A stretch of 64,000 nucleotides of DNA, from positions 310,001 to 374,000 of the forward strand of contig CAVYVC010000024.1 in the NCBI GenBank assembly GCA_963771845.1, written 5' to 3'. The position numbers and the translations under genes were made by a program. This document shows positions 21,295-29,466 of this stretch, one piece after another. Numbering within the stretch: position 1 is the first letter of the stretch; every line of letters begins with the position of its first letter. Below the pieces are notes generated by a model. The model ran no database searches. It had not been told where the DNA came from and worked only from the letters and a program-made list of their open reading frames with translations. The stretch is from VAZQ01 sp963771845 (GTDB lineage Bacteria > Pseudomonadota > Alphaproteobacteria > Rhizobiales > Xanthobacteraceae).

Positions 21295-22509
21295 ATGGCA
21301 CGCATGCGAGGCGCTTACGCTCTGATCATGTTGGTCCTTGTGGCGGCTCCGACCGCCGCATTCGCGCAGCCCAATTGCCGCAATGCCAGCAGCTTCGAAG
21401 CCTGGCTTGCGGAGTTCAAGAAGGAGGCGCTGGCGAAAGGCATCTCGCCCGCCGCCATTGCCGCAGCCTCCCCCCATCTCGTTCTTGATCAGCGCATCAT
21501 CAATATCGATCGGGGACAACGCTTCTTTGCGCAGAACTTCATTGAAATTTCCGACAAGATGCTCGCCGGCGGCCGCCTGAAGAACGGCGCGGAGCAGATC
21601 AAGAAACATCAGGCTCTGTTCGCGCGTGAAGAAAAGGAGTTCGGGGTTCCGGCCTCGGTCATCACTGCCTTCTGGGGATTGGAGAGCGATTTCGGCGCGG
21701 GCCAAGGCAAAGACCAGGCGATTAAATCGCTTGCTACGCTTGCCTATGATTGCCGGCGCTCGGACATGTTTCGCGGACATCTGTTCGATGCGCTGCGTCT
21801 GATCGAGCGTGGCGATTTGCGCGCCGACGAGATGATCGGCTCATGGGCGGGCGAGCTTGGGCAGACCCAGATGATGCCCTCGGAATACATGGCCCATGCC
21901 GTCGACTATGACGGCGACGGCCGGCGCAATCTGATCAAGAGCGTGCCCGACGTGATCGGCTCGACCGGCAAATATCTCGTCCATCTCGGCTGGAAGCGCA
22001 GCGAACCGTGGCTGCACGAAGTGCGGGTGCCGGCCAGTCTGCCCTGGAAGGAGGCCGATCTTTCGGTCCAGCATCCGCGCTCCCAATGGGTGAGCTGGGG
22101 CGTCGTGCGCGCCGACGGCAAGGCGTTGCCGGCTGACAACCTGCCGGCTTCCGTCGTGCTGCCAGTTGGACGTTTCGGCCCGGCCTTCCTCGCCTATGAC
22201 AATTTCCAGGCGTATTTGAAATGGAATCAGTCGCTCAACTATTCCTTGACGGCCGCCTATTACGCGACGCGGCTCGACGGCGCGCCGCCCATGCATAAGG
22301 GCGACGGCAACATTCCCAAGATCAGCTTTGAGGAAACGCGCGAGCTGCAGCAGATGTTGGAGCGGCGCGGTTATGATGTGGGCCGCGTCGACGGCGTCCT
22401 CGGCCTCAAGAGCCGCGTCGCCATTCGCGACATGCAGATCAAGTTCGACCAGCCGGCCGACGGCTGGCCGACAACCGAGCTGCTGGCCCGGCTGCGCACG
22501 GCACGCTGA
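21295..22509 (+). CDS. Lytic murein transglycosylase MltB family
   Basis: About 404 residues. Exported (signal peptide to about residue 24, TAAFAQPNC), so a lipoprotein-like Cys is near the cleavage site, though the lipobox is not canonical. The SLT_2/MltB domain has the catalytic Glu in AFWGLESDFGAGQG and the substrate-groove motif WAGELGQTQMMPSEY. A C-terminal PG-binding domain (about the last 60 residues, LQQMLERRGYDVGRVDGVLG) follows. It cleaves peptidoglycan to 1,6-anhydro-muropeptides. The start at ATG 21295, with GAGAGAA just upstream, is preferred over ATG 21262. Confidence 0.92.
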   Translation: MARMRGAYALIMLVLVAAPTAAFAQPNCRNASSFEAWLAEFKKEALAKGISPAAIAAASPHLVLDQRIINIDRGQRFFAQNFIEISDKMLAGGRLKNGAEQIKKHQALFAREEKEFGVPASVITAFWGLESDFGAGQGKDQAIKSLATLAYDCRRSDMFRGHLFDALRLIERGDLRADEMIGSWAGELGQTQMMPSEYMAHAVDYDGDGRRNLIKSVPDVIGSTGKYLVHLGWKRSEPWLHEVRVPASLPWKEADLSVQHPRSQWVSWGVVRADGKALPADNLPASVVLPVGRFGPAFLAYDNFQAYLKWNQSLNYSLTAAYYATRLDGAPPMHKGDGNIPKISFEETRELQQMLERRGYDVGRVDGVLGLKSRVAIRDMQIKFDQPADGWPTTELLARLRTAR

Positions 22510-22629
22510 TTAGATGCATTGGGCGTAGTCTTCTGCTGCCCGCCGCTCAGTGATCTTGAACTTGCGCCATAGCGGTACGACTGACCGTCAGCCTCCAAAC
22601 CGATTGAGACCTTCCGGGCGGCGGCAGCG

Positions 22630-23265
22630 TCAGATATCGAAGGCCCGACAGACCTCGATTGGGTCGGCCTTTGTTTTGAGACCAAGATATCTCGCGGTGC
22701 TCTCAATTCTTGCATGGCCCAAGAGCGTTCGAACTGTCTGCAAATCGCCAGTGCCTTTCAAAATGTGGAGAGCCTTCGTCCGGCGTAAAGACTCTACGCT
22801 GTAATCCGCGGGATCGAGTCCTGCCCCGACGACCCAGAGCTTCAGCAGGCGGTTCAATTGCCGCTGACCCATCGAATGACGGCCCTTAACGCGACGGCCA
22901 GGAAATAGATAATCGGTGCGCTTTTTGCCGGACGCAGTGATCCATTTCGCAAGCACCTTTGTGGATACGTTGGACAAGGCGCATCGCACTGGCGGCATTC
23001 CCCTCGCACGCGCAACCTCAATAACGGGACGGATTGAACCATCGCGACGCTGCACATCCCCAACAGCGAGAACGAGCAGGTCTTGTCCGTGCAGCATGGT
23101 ATCAATTGCCGTCGTGAAGAGAGCCAAATCTCTGAGCCCGGGGACGCCACGATCCGCGAGAAGGCTCCGAATCCGTTTCACCTGAGCCGGCGTGAAGCCG
23201 TCCCTTTTGCCAACCTCAAGACCTTTGTTCCAGACTTGCCGTTTGCGTGCTCGCTTTTTGGCCAT
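22630..23265 (-). CDS. Short tyrosine recombinase/integrase, catalytic residues altered
   Basis: About 211 residues belonging to the short integrase family that lacks the N-terminal core-binding domain. The family fold is clear: LADRGVPGLRDLALFTTAID, then YLFPGRR, then ESLRRTKALHILKG and LLGHARIESTARYLG. Two of the catalytic positions differ from the usual pattern. The first Arg (in relatives LRGCDL) is His in MLHGQDL, and the HxxR histidine (relatives HSLRR) is Glu in ESLRR. The last His and Tyr are kept. It is probably a decayed or repurposed recombinase. Start at ATG 23265 (MAKKRARKRQ). No attachment sites were found. Confidence 0.75.
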   Translation of the reverse strand: MAKKRARKRQVWNKGLEVGKRDGFTPAQVKRIRSLLADRGVPGLRDLALFTTAIDTMLHGQDLLVLAVGDVQRRDGSIRPVIEVARARGMPPVRCALSNVSTKVLAKWITASGKKRTDYLFPGRRVKGRHSMGQRQLNRLLKLWVVGAGLDPADYSVESLRRTKALHILKGTGDLQTVRTLLGHARIESTARYLGLKTKADPIEVCRAFDI

Positions 23266-23696
23266 GGCGCTCTTCACTCCGACCGTTTGGTTTCTGCCCA
23301 TAGCCCGAGGCACGAGGCAGCCCAATGTGGGGTTTCACCATTGCGCGCAGCGTTTGGCAAGGGTTGGCAGCATCATGAAGCGCGTTCACGTTCCGATTGA
23401 TCGCCGCGCGGATGCTCAGCTTACCGAGGCACTGACACCGATAGGCCCCATACAAGATTTTCGAACGCCGATGTGATTGAATTCTCCACACGGTGTGGCG
23501 GCCAGCGCTCCAAAAAAGCGCCACGGCACGAATTGCGGCGACTGATGCACGGAAATTCGGTAAATTCCAACGCAACCTTGGCTCGCGCGTGGATCGGATG
23601 CGATGTGACCTTTATGATCGATAAGGCTGCACCACTGGGCTAAAGGCTGCTTGTGGCGCAGTTTCGCGAGCCGAGTCGGGGTAATCTTGGGGGTGT
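23266..23696. other. Intergenic, no gene recognised
   Basis: About 430 bp between the divergent integrase and 2-hydroxyacid dehydrogenase genes. Short ORFs on both strands lack convincing features. A small GCGCT/AGCGC hairpin with an A-run loop is at about 23505-23525. No tRNA or att-like repeat was seen. Confidence 0.5.
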
Positions 23697-24686
23697 ATGG
23701 AGTTGAGTCAACCACTGCTCGTCGTTGCCTTCGAGCTCAGCGAGAGGCGTAAGGCGATCGTTGCCGACGCTCTCGCTGGCGCAAGCGTCGTCATTTATCT
23801 CACCGAGCTTGATGGGACGGCGCGAGCCGAAGCGCTGCGCAACGCTGGCGCGCTCTTGACACACAATACCGCCAAAGACCTGCGGTCGGGTGAGGCCGCG
23901 CTATTGCACGGCGCGCGGCTGATCCAATTCACCATCGCTGGCGTGGATTTCATTCCGCTGGGCGAACTCCCCGAGGGTGTGCCCGTGGCAACCAACGGCG
24001 GCGGTCATGCCGAGCCGATGGCCGAACACGCGCTCGCGATGACCCTTGCTGCCGCCAAGCGCCTGATCGTGGAGCACGAAAACCTCAAGCGTGGTCAATT
24101 CAATCAGTTTGCACGCAACCGCATGCTCGCAGGCGGGGTCTGCGGAATCTTCGGCTTCGGCGGCATTGGCGCCGCGACCGGCCGATTGATGTCCAGCATC
24201 GGCATGCGGGTGTACGCCATCAACCGGCGTGGCCGCACGGATGAGCGGGTGGACTGGATCGGAACACCGGATCGACTCAATGAACTGCTTGCGGCAGCCG
24301 ACGTTTTGTTGATCAGTGCGCCGCTCACGCGCGCCACTTATGGCCTGATCGGCGCCGCCGAGCTTGGGTGCATGAAGGACGATGCCATTCTGGTAAACCT
24401 GGCCCGTGGCGAGATCGTGCAGGAAAGACCATTGTATGATCACTTAGTGCGGCACCCGCGCTTCACTGCCTGCATCGATGCCTGGTGGATTGAGCCGATA
24501 CGCCATGGCGAGTTCCGCATCGATCAACCGTTTCTCAGTCTGCCGAACGTCATCGCCTCTCCACATAATTCGGCACAGGGTGAGGGCGCGCACGATATCA
24601 GCTTGCGCCGCGCCGTCGAGAACTGTCGCCGGGCATTGACCGGCGAAGCGCCGCTTCATGTTATCGGACTGGATGAACGGCTCTGA
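23697..24686 (+). CDS. D-isomer-specific 2-hydroxyacid dehydrogenase
   Basis: A 329-residue NAD(P)-dependent oxidoreductase that interconverts 2-keto and D-2-hydroxy acids. The nucleotide loop is GIFGFGGIGAATG (about residue 145), followed by an Arg for the second NAD ligand region (INRRGR). The substrate Arg is in NLARGEIVQE, the Glu in WWIEPIRHGEF, and the catalytic His in ASPHNSAQG. It is most like phosphoglycerate-dehydrogenase/glyoxylate-reductase relatives; the substrate is unknown. It starts at ATG 23697 and is followed after 35 bp by an NTF2-like gene. Confidence 0.88.
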   Translation: MELSQPLLVVAFELSERRKAIVADALAGASVVIYLTELDGTARAEALRNAGALLTHNTAKDLRSGEAALLHGARLIQFTIAGVDFIPLGELPEGVPVATNGGGHAEPMAEHALAMTLAAAKRLIVEHENLKRGQFNQFARNRMLAGGVCGIFGFGGIGAATGRLMSSIGMRVYAINRRGRTDERVDWIGTPDRLNELLAAADVLLISAPLTRATYGLIGAAELGCMKDDAILVNLARGEIVQERPLYDHLVRHPRFTACIDAWWIEPIRHGEFRIDQPFLSLPNVIASPHNSAQGEGAHDISLRRAVENCRRALTGEAPLHVIGLDERL

Positions 24687-24721
24687 TGTAGAACCGTGGT
24701 TGAGCCTGAGGAGATCTGGCA

Positions 24722-25091
24722 ATGAACGAGAAGGACATCCTCGACCTTGAGGACAAGCGCTTCGGCGCGATGATCAAGGGCGACTTCAAGGCGCTCGACG
24801 CGATGGTGCACGAGCAGCTCCTCTACACGCATTCCTCCGGCAACACCGATACCAAGTTGAGCTGGCTCGAACTCGGTGAAATCGGGCAGGACGAAGTACA
24901 AGGCGGCGAAATGCAGCGACCGTAAGGTACGGGTCTTCGGCGATGTGGCGCTCATCACCGGTCGCGCAGCGATTGAAGCTGAGATCGGCGGCCAGCCGCG
25001 CAGCCTTAAACTGTTGTTCCTCAACGCTTGGACGAAGACCCCCCAGGGTTGGAAATTCGTCGCCTGGCAATCGACGCCACTGCCGGCTTGA
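24722..25091 (+). pseudogene. NTF2-like (SnoaL/DUF4440) protein, frameshifted
   Basis: Small cone-shaped NTF2-fold protein, usually about 120 residues. The first part (MNEKDILDLEDKRFGAMIKG to DTKLSWL) and the second part (VKSGRTKYKAAK to FVAWQSTPLPA) fit the family but are in different frames. The break is an extra A at 24870-24871. Without it the join reads SWLDSVKSGRTKYK, the common family sequence. In this sequence the product stops at 67 residues. This is either a real one-base insertion or an error. Function is unknown; relatives include isomerases and stress-response proteins. Confidence 0.8.
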
Positions 25092-25107
25092 GCGACGGTC
25101 CTTCGTA

Positions 25108-25180
25108 GCAGGTGCGAGCGAAGACGCTCGGCGTCGACGTTCCCCCCGCGCTGCTCGTGCCTGCCGATGCGGTGATCGAG
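25108..25180 (+). pseudogene. C-terminal remnant of a TrpX-type binding protein
   Basis: In one frame this reads AKTLGVDVPPALLVPADAVI then ER, which matches the C-terminus of the intact binding protein downstream (AKGLGIEVPATLLAIADEVI). No start or signal remains. It is a fragment of a former paralogue; the rest of 25092-25421 holds nothing I recognise. Confidence 0.65.
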
Positions 25181-25421
25181 CGACGCAGTTTGCTGCGGCG
25201 CATGCGTCCGGTTGTGGTGGGGCACTCAAGAAGCCCCTCGTGCCGCCCCGTAGGTCTGCTTACAGGGGTGCTGCGGATATAACGCCCGGGCACTTGGACA
25301 GCCGTGAACCGCTGGTTTTGATCCGTTGCGGAAGTCGGGTGGGCCGAAATGCTGTGATGCACAACACAGCATTTTCTACAACGATGTGGTAGGGGTGTGA
25401 TCCTCGGTCCGAGGGGAGCAC

Positions 25422-26408
25422 ATGAGGCGGCGCGAGTTCATTAGGCTTGCCAGCGGCGCTGTCATCGCGTGGCCGCTCGCCGCACGGGCGCAGCAGAGCG
25501 AGCGCGTCCGCCGTATCGGTACGCTCACGGGCATCGCGGACGAGCCAATGATGCACGCACGCCTCGCGGCGTTCCGGCAGGGGCTTCAGCAATTGGGCTG
25601 GACCGACGGTCGCAACGTACAGATCGAGTATCGCTGGGGCGGGGGCGATGCCGACAACACTCGCAAAGCCGCGGCCGAATTGGCCATGCTCGCGCCGGAC
25701 GTCATATTAGCGATTGGATTCCCGGCTACGGAGCGGTTGATTCAGGCGACCCGTACCGTGCCGATCGTGTTTGTGATCGTTCCCGATCCGGTCGGTTCCG
25801 GCTTTGTTGATAGCTTGTCACGGCCGGGCGGCAACGTTACTGGCTTTATGCAGTTCGAATACAGTTTAAGCGGGAAATGGCTGGAGCTGCTTAAACAGAT
25901 CGCGCCGGGCGTGACGCGTGCGGCGGTTCTCTGGGACCCCGCCATAGCCGTTGGGATCGGCCAGTTCGCCATAATACAATCCGTGGCACCGTCGTTCGGC
26001 GTAGAGTTGAGCCCGGTCTACGTGCGCGACACCAGCGGAATCGAGCGCGCCGTCTCGGCCTTCGCACGTTCCTCGAATGGCGGTCTGATCGTGACGGCGA
26101 GCGCGTCGACGATCTTTCATCGCGATCTGATCGTCGCCCTTGCGGCCCGGCACAAGCTGCCTGCGGTCTATAGCAACCGCGACTTCGTCACCATGGGTGG
26201 CTTGATCTCCTATGGGGCTGATTTTACCGACCAGTTTCGGCGCGCGGCCGCCTACGTCGACCGCATTCTCAAGGGCGCGAAGCCGGCCGATCTTCCGGTG
26301 CAGGCACCGACTAAGTACGAATTGGTGATCAACCTCAAGACCGCGAAGGGACTCGGCATCGAGGTGCCGGCGACGCTGCTTGCTATCGCCGACGAGGTGA
26401 TCGAGTGA
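25422..26408 (+). CDS. ABC transporter substrate-binding protein (TrpX/PF04392 family)
   Basis: A 328-residue periplasmic binding protein. The N-terminus is a Tat-like leader (MRRREFIRLASGAVIAWPLAARAQQ). The family body has RIGTLTG, DPVGSGFVDSLSRPGGNVTG, AVLWDP, NGGLIVTASA and YGADFTDQFRRAAAYVDRILKGAKPADLPVQ. This family is greatly expanded in Bradyrhizobium-like genomes and some members bind aromatic amino acids; the ligand here is unknown. A ribosome site GAGGGGAG lies 7 bp before ATG 25422. Permease and ATPase genes are absent nearby. It is flanked by remnants of paralogues on both sides. Confidence 0.9.
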   Translation: MRRREFIRLASGAVIAWPLAARAQQSERVRRIGTLTGIADEPMMHARLAAFRQGLQQLGWTDGRNVQIEYRWGGGDADNTRKAAAELAMLAPDVILAIGFPATERLIQATRTVPIVFVIVPDPVGSGFVDSLSRPGGNVTGFMQFEYSLSGKWLELLKQIAPGVTRAAVLWDPAIAVGIGQFAIIQSVAPSFGVELSPVYVRDTSGIERAVSAFARSSNGGLIVTASASTIFHRDLIVALAARHKLPAVYSNRDFVTMGGLISYGADFTDQFRRAAAYVDRILKGAKPADLPVQAPTKYELVINLKTAKGLGIEVPATLLAIADEVIE

Positions 26409-26563
26409 GAAGACGCGAGTTCATCACGCTTCTCGGCGGCGCGGTCGCTTGGCCGCTTGCGGCACGCGCGCAGCAGTCAGCATTGCCGGTGATAGGGTTC
26501 CTAGAAAGCAGATCACCTGACAAAAAAATCACCCCAAAGAATTTGCCCAAAGAATTTTCTTGA
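26405..26563 (+). pseudogene. N-terminal remnant of a second TrpX-type binding protein
   Basis: Starts at GTG 26405, overlapping the previous stop (GTGA). It encodes a Tat-like leader (RRREFITLLGGAVAWPLAAR) and the first strand (VIGFLESRSPD), then ends after about 52 codons in AT-rich DNA. It is the head of a tandem paralogue whose body has been lost. Confidence 0.8.
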
Positions 26564-26639
26564 CATTTAGAAACATTTTTGCTAGAGAAATTGGCATGCT
26601 CCAGAGTTGAGCCCGGACGCGCAGCGTGCCGGGTTTTTT
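26560..26639 (+). ncRNA. Candidate short terminated transcript
   Basis: TTGACA (26560-26565), 17 bp, then TAGAGA (26583-26588) make a fair sigma-70 promoter. About 25 bp after the predicted start is a strong intrinsic terminator (26612-26639): CCCGG-ACGC, loop GCA, GCGT, one bulged G, CCGGG, then TTTTTT. The transcript would be only about 45 nt. It may be a tiny RNA, a terminator read from the upstream gene, or a leader that attenuates something downstream. I found no ORF that it obviously controls. Confidence 0.5.
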
Positions 26640-26987
26640 CATGCCTGAACATCAGCAACACGAGGTCCGGCCGCTTCGCAGTCGCAATCCGCATCCGCCG
26701 TTTGTTGCAAAGTAAGGAGCACCTCCGCGCGGCGCGATTTTTACCAAACGAAGCCAACGGACGAAAAGCTTTATCGACGAAGGAGTTATCTGTGAGGGCT
26801 GCTTCACACAGCGCGTGCGGTGCCGATGGTTGCAGTCCGCATGGCAACTCGCGCAAATCGCAACACGATTACAAGCAGCGCTTCATGACGATTAGTAGCT
26901 CGCAGCCTCCAAGTACTCAAAGGAAGCCATGCAATTTTGCTGATCCAAACGGCAAGCAGGCGGGTTTGCAATCTCCACCCGGCTTCC

Positions 26988-27104
26988 CTGTTATTCTCTG
27001 TTATTGCCCTGTTCCCGCCTCTGTTATTTTTTTCGCAAGCCCACATTTTACGGGCACTTCTTGCACGCGGGCCTGTATTTCCTGTTATTTACAGGAAATA
27101 CAGG
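26988..27104. repeat. Phased CTGTTATT array with perfect palindrome
   Basis: CTGTTATT or close variants begin at 26988, 26998, 27009 (CTGTTCCC) and 27021, spaced 10-12 bp. After a 43-bp gap a perfect 13-bp inverted repeat follows: CCTGTATTTCCTG at 27072-27084 and its exact complement at 27092-27104, with a 7-nt spacer. The rest of 26640-27158 contains no gene I can support. Confidence 0.6.
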
Positions 27105-27158
27105 CGCGGTGCGGTGAAAGGGGCCGTTTCGGCATTGCATTTGAGTCATAGCTGACGT

Positions 27159-27247
27159 GTAGGTTGGGTCGAGTTCTTCACGAGACCCAACATTGAGCAG
27201 CGCGGGAACGGTGTTGGGTCTCGCAAGGGCTCGACCCAACCGGCTAC
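27159..27247. repeat. GGTTGGGTC-type palindromic repeat
   Basis: GTAGGTTGGGTCGAG mirrors CTCGACCCAACCGGCTAC, with inner ACGAGACCCAACA against GTTGGGTCTCG. The same family recurs at 55191-55265. Confidence 0.7.
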
Positions 27248-27360
27248 CGGCTTGGGTTCGTTTTGGCAAAAGAGCCAATTCGGTCTGCTGCCGGGGCCGC
27301 AAGGTTGTCCCGGACTTGCGCTTGCGCTCGCGCAAGCTTCAATCCCGGCTACTGACCTAA

Positions 27361-27609
27361 TTAATCCGCGCTGGGCAGCCGGCGGACGGTGAACTCGATG
27401 CGATCGCCCGGAAGGACGCGCCAGGACTCGATCTCGGTCATGTAGGCCGCCTTCGGAAAGCGGCGAAACATCTCGCGCGCTTTCTCACGCGCGGCCTCCC
27501 GCGGCAGGGCGAAGGTCTCGCGCCGAAAAGGGTCCCGCTCTCGCCCGTTCTCCGCAAGAATTTTTGCCGCCCGGCGTGCAATGTCGGCGGGACGACGAAT
27601 GCTACTCAT
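27361..27609 (-). CDS. Conserved hypothetical protein, 82 residues
   Basis: Small basic, helix-rich protein with no signal or membrane segment. Visible features are many Arg/Ala/Glu residues (RRAAKILAENGRERDPFRRE, EAAREKAREMFRRFP) and a C-terminal short beta-like stretch (SWRVLPGDRIEFTVRRLP). I do not recognise the family. The ORF is clean, has high-GC codon use like its neighbours, and lies 56 bp downstream of cca on the same strand, so it could be the last gene of that unit. Confidence 0.55.
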   Translation of the reverse strand: MSSIRRPADIARRAAKILAENGRERDPFRRETFALPREAAREKAREMFRRFPKAAYMTEIESWRVLPGDRIEFTVRRLPSAD

Positions 27610-27665
27610 GAACGCCTCGCTGTACGCAATGTAATCCGTCAGGCGACGGCAAGCGAGTCATCTGT

Positions 27666-28910
27666 TCAGGTCACTCCCCTACTCGCGGCATCCGCAATGG
27701 CGGCAAGCGCCTCGGGCTCGAGCGGGAAGCCCGCTGCCGTCCACGCTTCCTCGGCGGCCGCAAGCGCCGCGCCAAGCGGTGGACCGCAAGGCAAACCACG
27801 CCTGATGAAATCGGCCGCCTTGAGTGGGAATCTGGGCGCGATCCAGCGCGCGGGCAGCGTTGCGAGTGCGGCCCATGACGGGTCGCCAGGCGCTTGCGAG
27901 GATCGCGCCCACGCGAGCAACACGCGATCGGTGAAGCGATCCGACCCGAGCCGATAGAGCAGCACGCGCGCGCGGCGCTCATCCCAGGCTGAGGAAATGT
28001 CGCGCCATCCCTCGGCCATTGAGCAAAGGCGCTCGTACTCCGCGTTGGACGTGCGCAAGCGCTCGCGCAGCCGGTCGGCATCCTCAATCACGGAGACCGC
28101 GAGCGCCCCGAGCCGGCGGGCAGGATCAACCGAAAGGTTCAGCCTCGCCTCAAGCTCGACCATTTTTGCAAAGCTCGCGAGCAGCGGTACGCCACCCAAA
28201 ACGAGATCGAGCAATCCTGCGTCCGTCATGACGGCGAGGGCCGTGGGCGCCCGCCGCCCGGCAACGAGCTTCAACAATTCCATCCGGATGCGCTCGCGGG
28301 AGAGCTGCTCGAGGCCTGCGCGTCCCGCGATGCAGGCTGCCACCGCGTGCGGGTCGGGCGCGCCTTCACCGTAAGTCGCATGGAAACGGAAGAATCGCAG
28401 AATACGCAAATAGTCTTCGGCGATGCGGGCTGCCGGGTTGCCGATAAATCGCACCCGTCGGGCGGCAATATCGGGGAGCCCATCCACGTAATCGTAAATG
28501 GTGCCGTCGCGCGAGACGGAGAGCGCGTTCATGGTGAAGTCGCGGCGCTCGGCGTCGCGCCTCCAGTCCCGGCCGAACACGACTCTCGCCCGGCGTCCGA
28601 AGGTTTCGACATCTTCGCGCAAGGTTGTGATCTCGAACGGGCGGCCCTGCGCGATGACGGTTATGGTGCCGTGCTCGATTCCGGTGGGCACGGCCTTGAA
28701 GCCGGCCGCTTGCACACGGTTTATCACTTCATTGGGAAGTGCAGTCGTGGCGATATCGATGTCGCCCGCGGGGTCACCGATGAGCGTATTGCGGATCGCG
28801 CCGCCGACAACGCGCGCCTCCTCGCCGTCCCGGTCGAGCACGGCAAGAAGCTCGCTCAGCGGAGTCTCACCTGACCAGGGAGCGTTGAAGGCCTGCGGCC
28901 GCTTGCTCAC
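27666..28910 (-). CDS. cca: CCA tRNA nucleotidyltransferase/poly(A) polymerase family
   Basis: About 414 residues; adds or repairs the CCA end of tRNA. The class II nucleotidyltransferase head has GGAIRNTLIG (about residue 36) and the metal-binding DID in DIDIATT. ERRDFTMNALSV, RVRFIGNPAARIAEDYLRILRFFRF and an ARD-like helical C-terminus follow. I start it at GTG 28910, which overlaps the DUF6111 stop (GTGA). The longer frame to 29102 runs through the DUF6111 gene. It is the last conserved gene of a DUF1285-Nudix-DUF6111-cca string typical of Hyphomicrobiales. Confidence 0.94.
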   Translation of the reverse strand: MSKRPQAFNAPWSGETPLSELLAVLDRDGEEARVVGGAIRNTLIGDPAGDIDIATTALPNEVINRVQAAGFKAVPTGIEHGTITVIAQGRPFEITTLREDVETFGRRARVVFGRDWRRDAERRDFTMNALSVSRDGTIYDYVDGLPDIAARRVRFIGNPAARIAEDYLRILRFFRFHATYGEGAPDPHAVAACIAGRAGLEQLSRERIRMELLKLVAGRRAPTALAVMTDAGLLDLVLGGVPLLASFAKMVELEARLNLSVDPARRLGALAVSVIEDADRLRERLRTSNAEYERLCSMAEGWRDISSAWDERRARVLLYRLGSDRFTDRVLLAWARSSQAPGDPSWAALATLPARWIAPRFPLKAADFIRRGLPCGPPLGAALAAAEEAWTAAGFPLEPEALAAIADAASRGVT

Positions 28911-29170
28911 TTGGTCTGACCCGGCACGAAAGTGCCGTCCTCCCAATGAGCCGGAATATAGGTCGATCCCGGCGGCGCGCCGCCCCATTGCGCCAGCACG
29001 ACGAAGCTGCCGATCATGAGCACAAGCGCTGCCATTAGGAGCCACGCGATCCGCCCGAGCGGCCAGCTCTTGGGATGCAGCACGCCCGCCCGCGTCGCCC
29101 ACAAAAAAATGGCGTAGGCGATGAAGGGCGCAAGAAACAGGACGACTTCAGTGAAGACGGGACGGATCAT
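28907..29170 (-). CDS. DUF6111 family small membrane protein
   Basis: An 87-residue protein with two predicted membrane helices (VVLFLAPFIAYAIFLWATRA and IAWLLMAALVLMIGSFVVLA) and a short C-terminal tail with PPGSTYIPAHWEDGTFVPG. It belongs to the DUF6111 family, found next to cca in alphaproteobacteria; function is unknown. Its stop overlaps the cca start, so the two are translationally coupled. Confidence 0.85.
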   Translation of the reverse strand: MIRPVFTEVVLFLAPFIAYAIFLWATRAGVLHPKSWPLGRIAWLLMAALVLMIGSFVVLAQWGGAPPGSTYIPAHWEDGTFVPGQTK

Positions 29171-29282
29171 TGCTCTGGTCCGCGGGCGAGCGCAGCACTG
29201 TCGGCCTGGCGATGCACAAGCTTATATCGCTCGAATTGAAACGTATTAGAGCGTGTTTCGCTGAGATCGAGCCAGCAGGTCC

Positions 29283-29417
29283 ACCTCTCCCCGCAGGGGA
29301 GAGGTCGGAATGGGCGCCTCGCGCCCATTCCGGGTGAGGGGGATACTACTCGTAAAGCTGATCCCCCTCACCCGGATCGCGCAAGCGCGATCCGACCTCT
29401 CCCCTGCGGGGAGAGGT
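29283..29417. repeat. ACCTCTCCCC-type long inverted repeat
   Basis: ACCTCTCCCCGCAGGGGAG is mirrored 110 bp on by CTCCCCTGCGGGGAGAGGT. Inner CCATTCCGGGTGAGGGGGAT faces ATCCCCCTCACCCGGATCG. It fills most of the gap between the Nudix and DUF6111 genes (29171-29466) and could form a long stem in the message. Confidence 0.7.
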
Positions 29418-29466
29418 ACCGCGGGCTGCACCATCGCGTGGTGATCGAACGTCATCGAAACTGGCT

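Noticed and set aside
21082..21780. N-terminal extension of the HbpS/GlcG-like gene
   Set aside because: Runs antisense through the start of the MltB gene and would bury the signal peptide.
23266..23696. Integrase attachment site
   Set aside because: No tRNA, no direct repeats flanking a unit, and the recombinase itself looks catalytically altered.
26988..27104. CRISPR array
   Set aside because: Repeat units are only 8 bp at 10-12 bp steps, far too short for CRISPR repeats and spacers, and no cas genes are present.
26640..27151. Plus-strand ORF of 190 codons at 26579-27151
   Set aside because: Spans the terminator hairpin, the CTGTTATT array and palindrome, has no domain or ribosome site and mixed composition; treated as non-coding.
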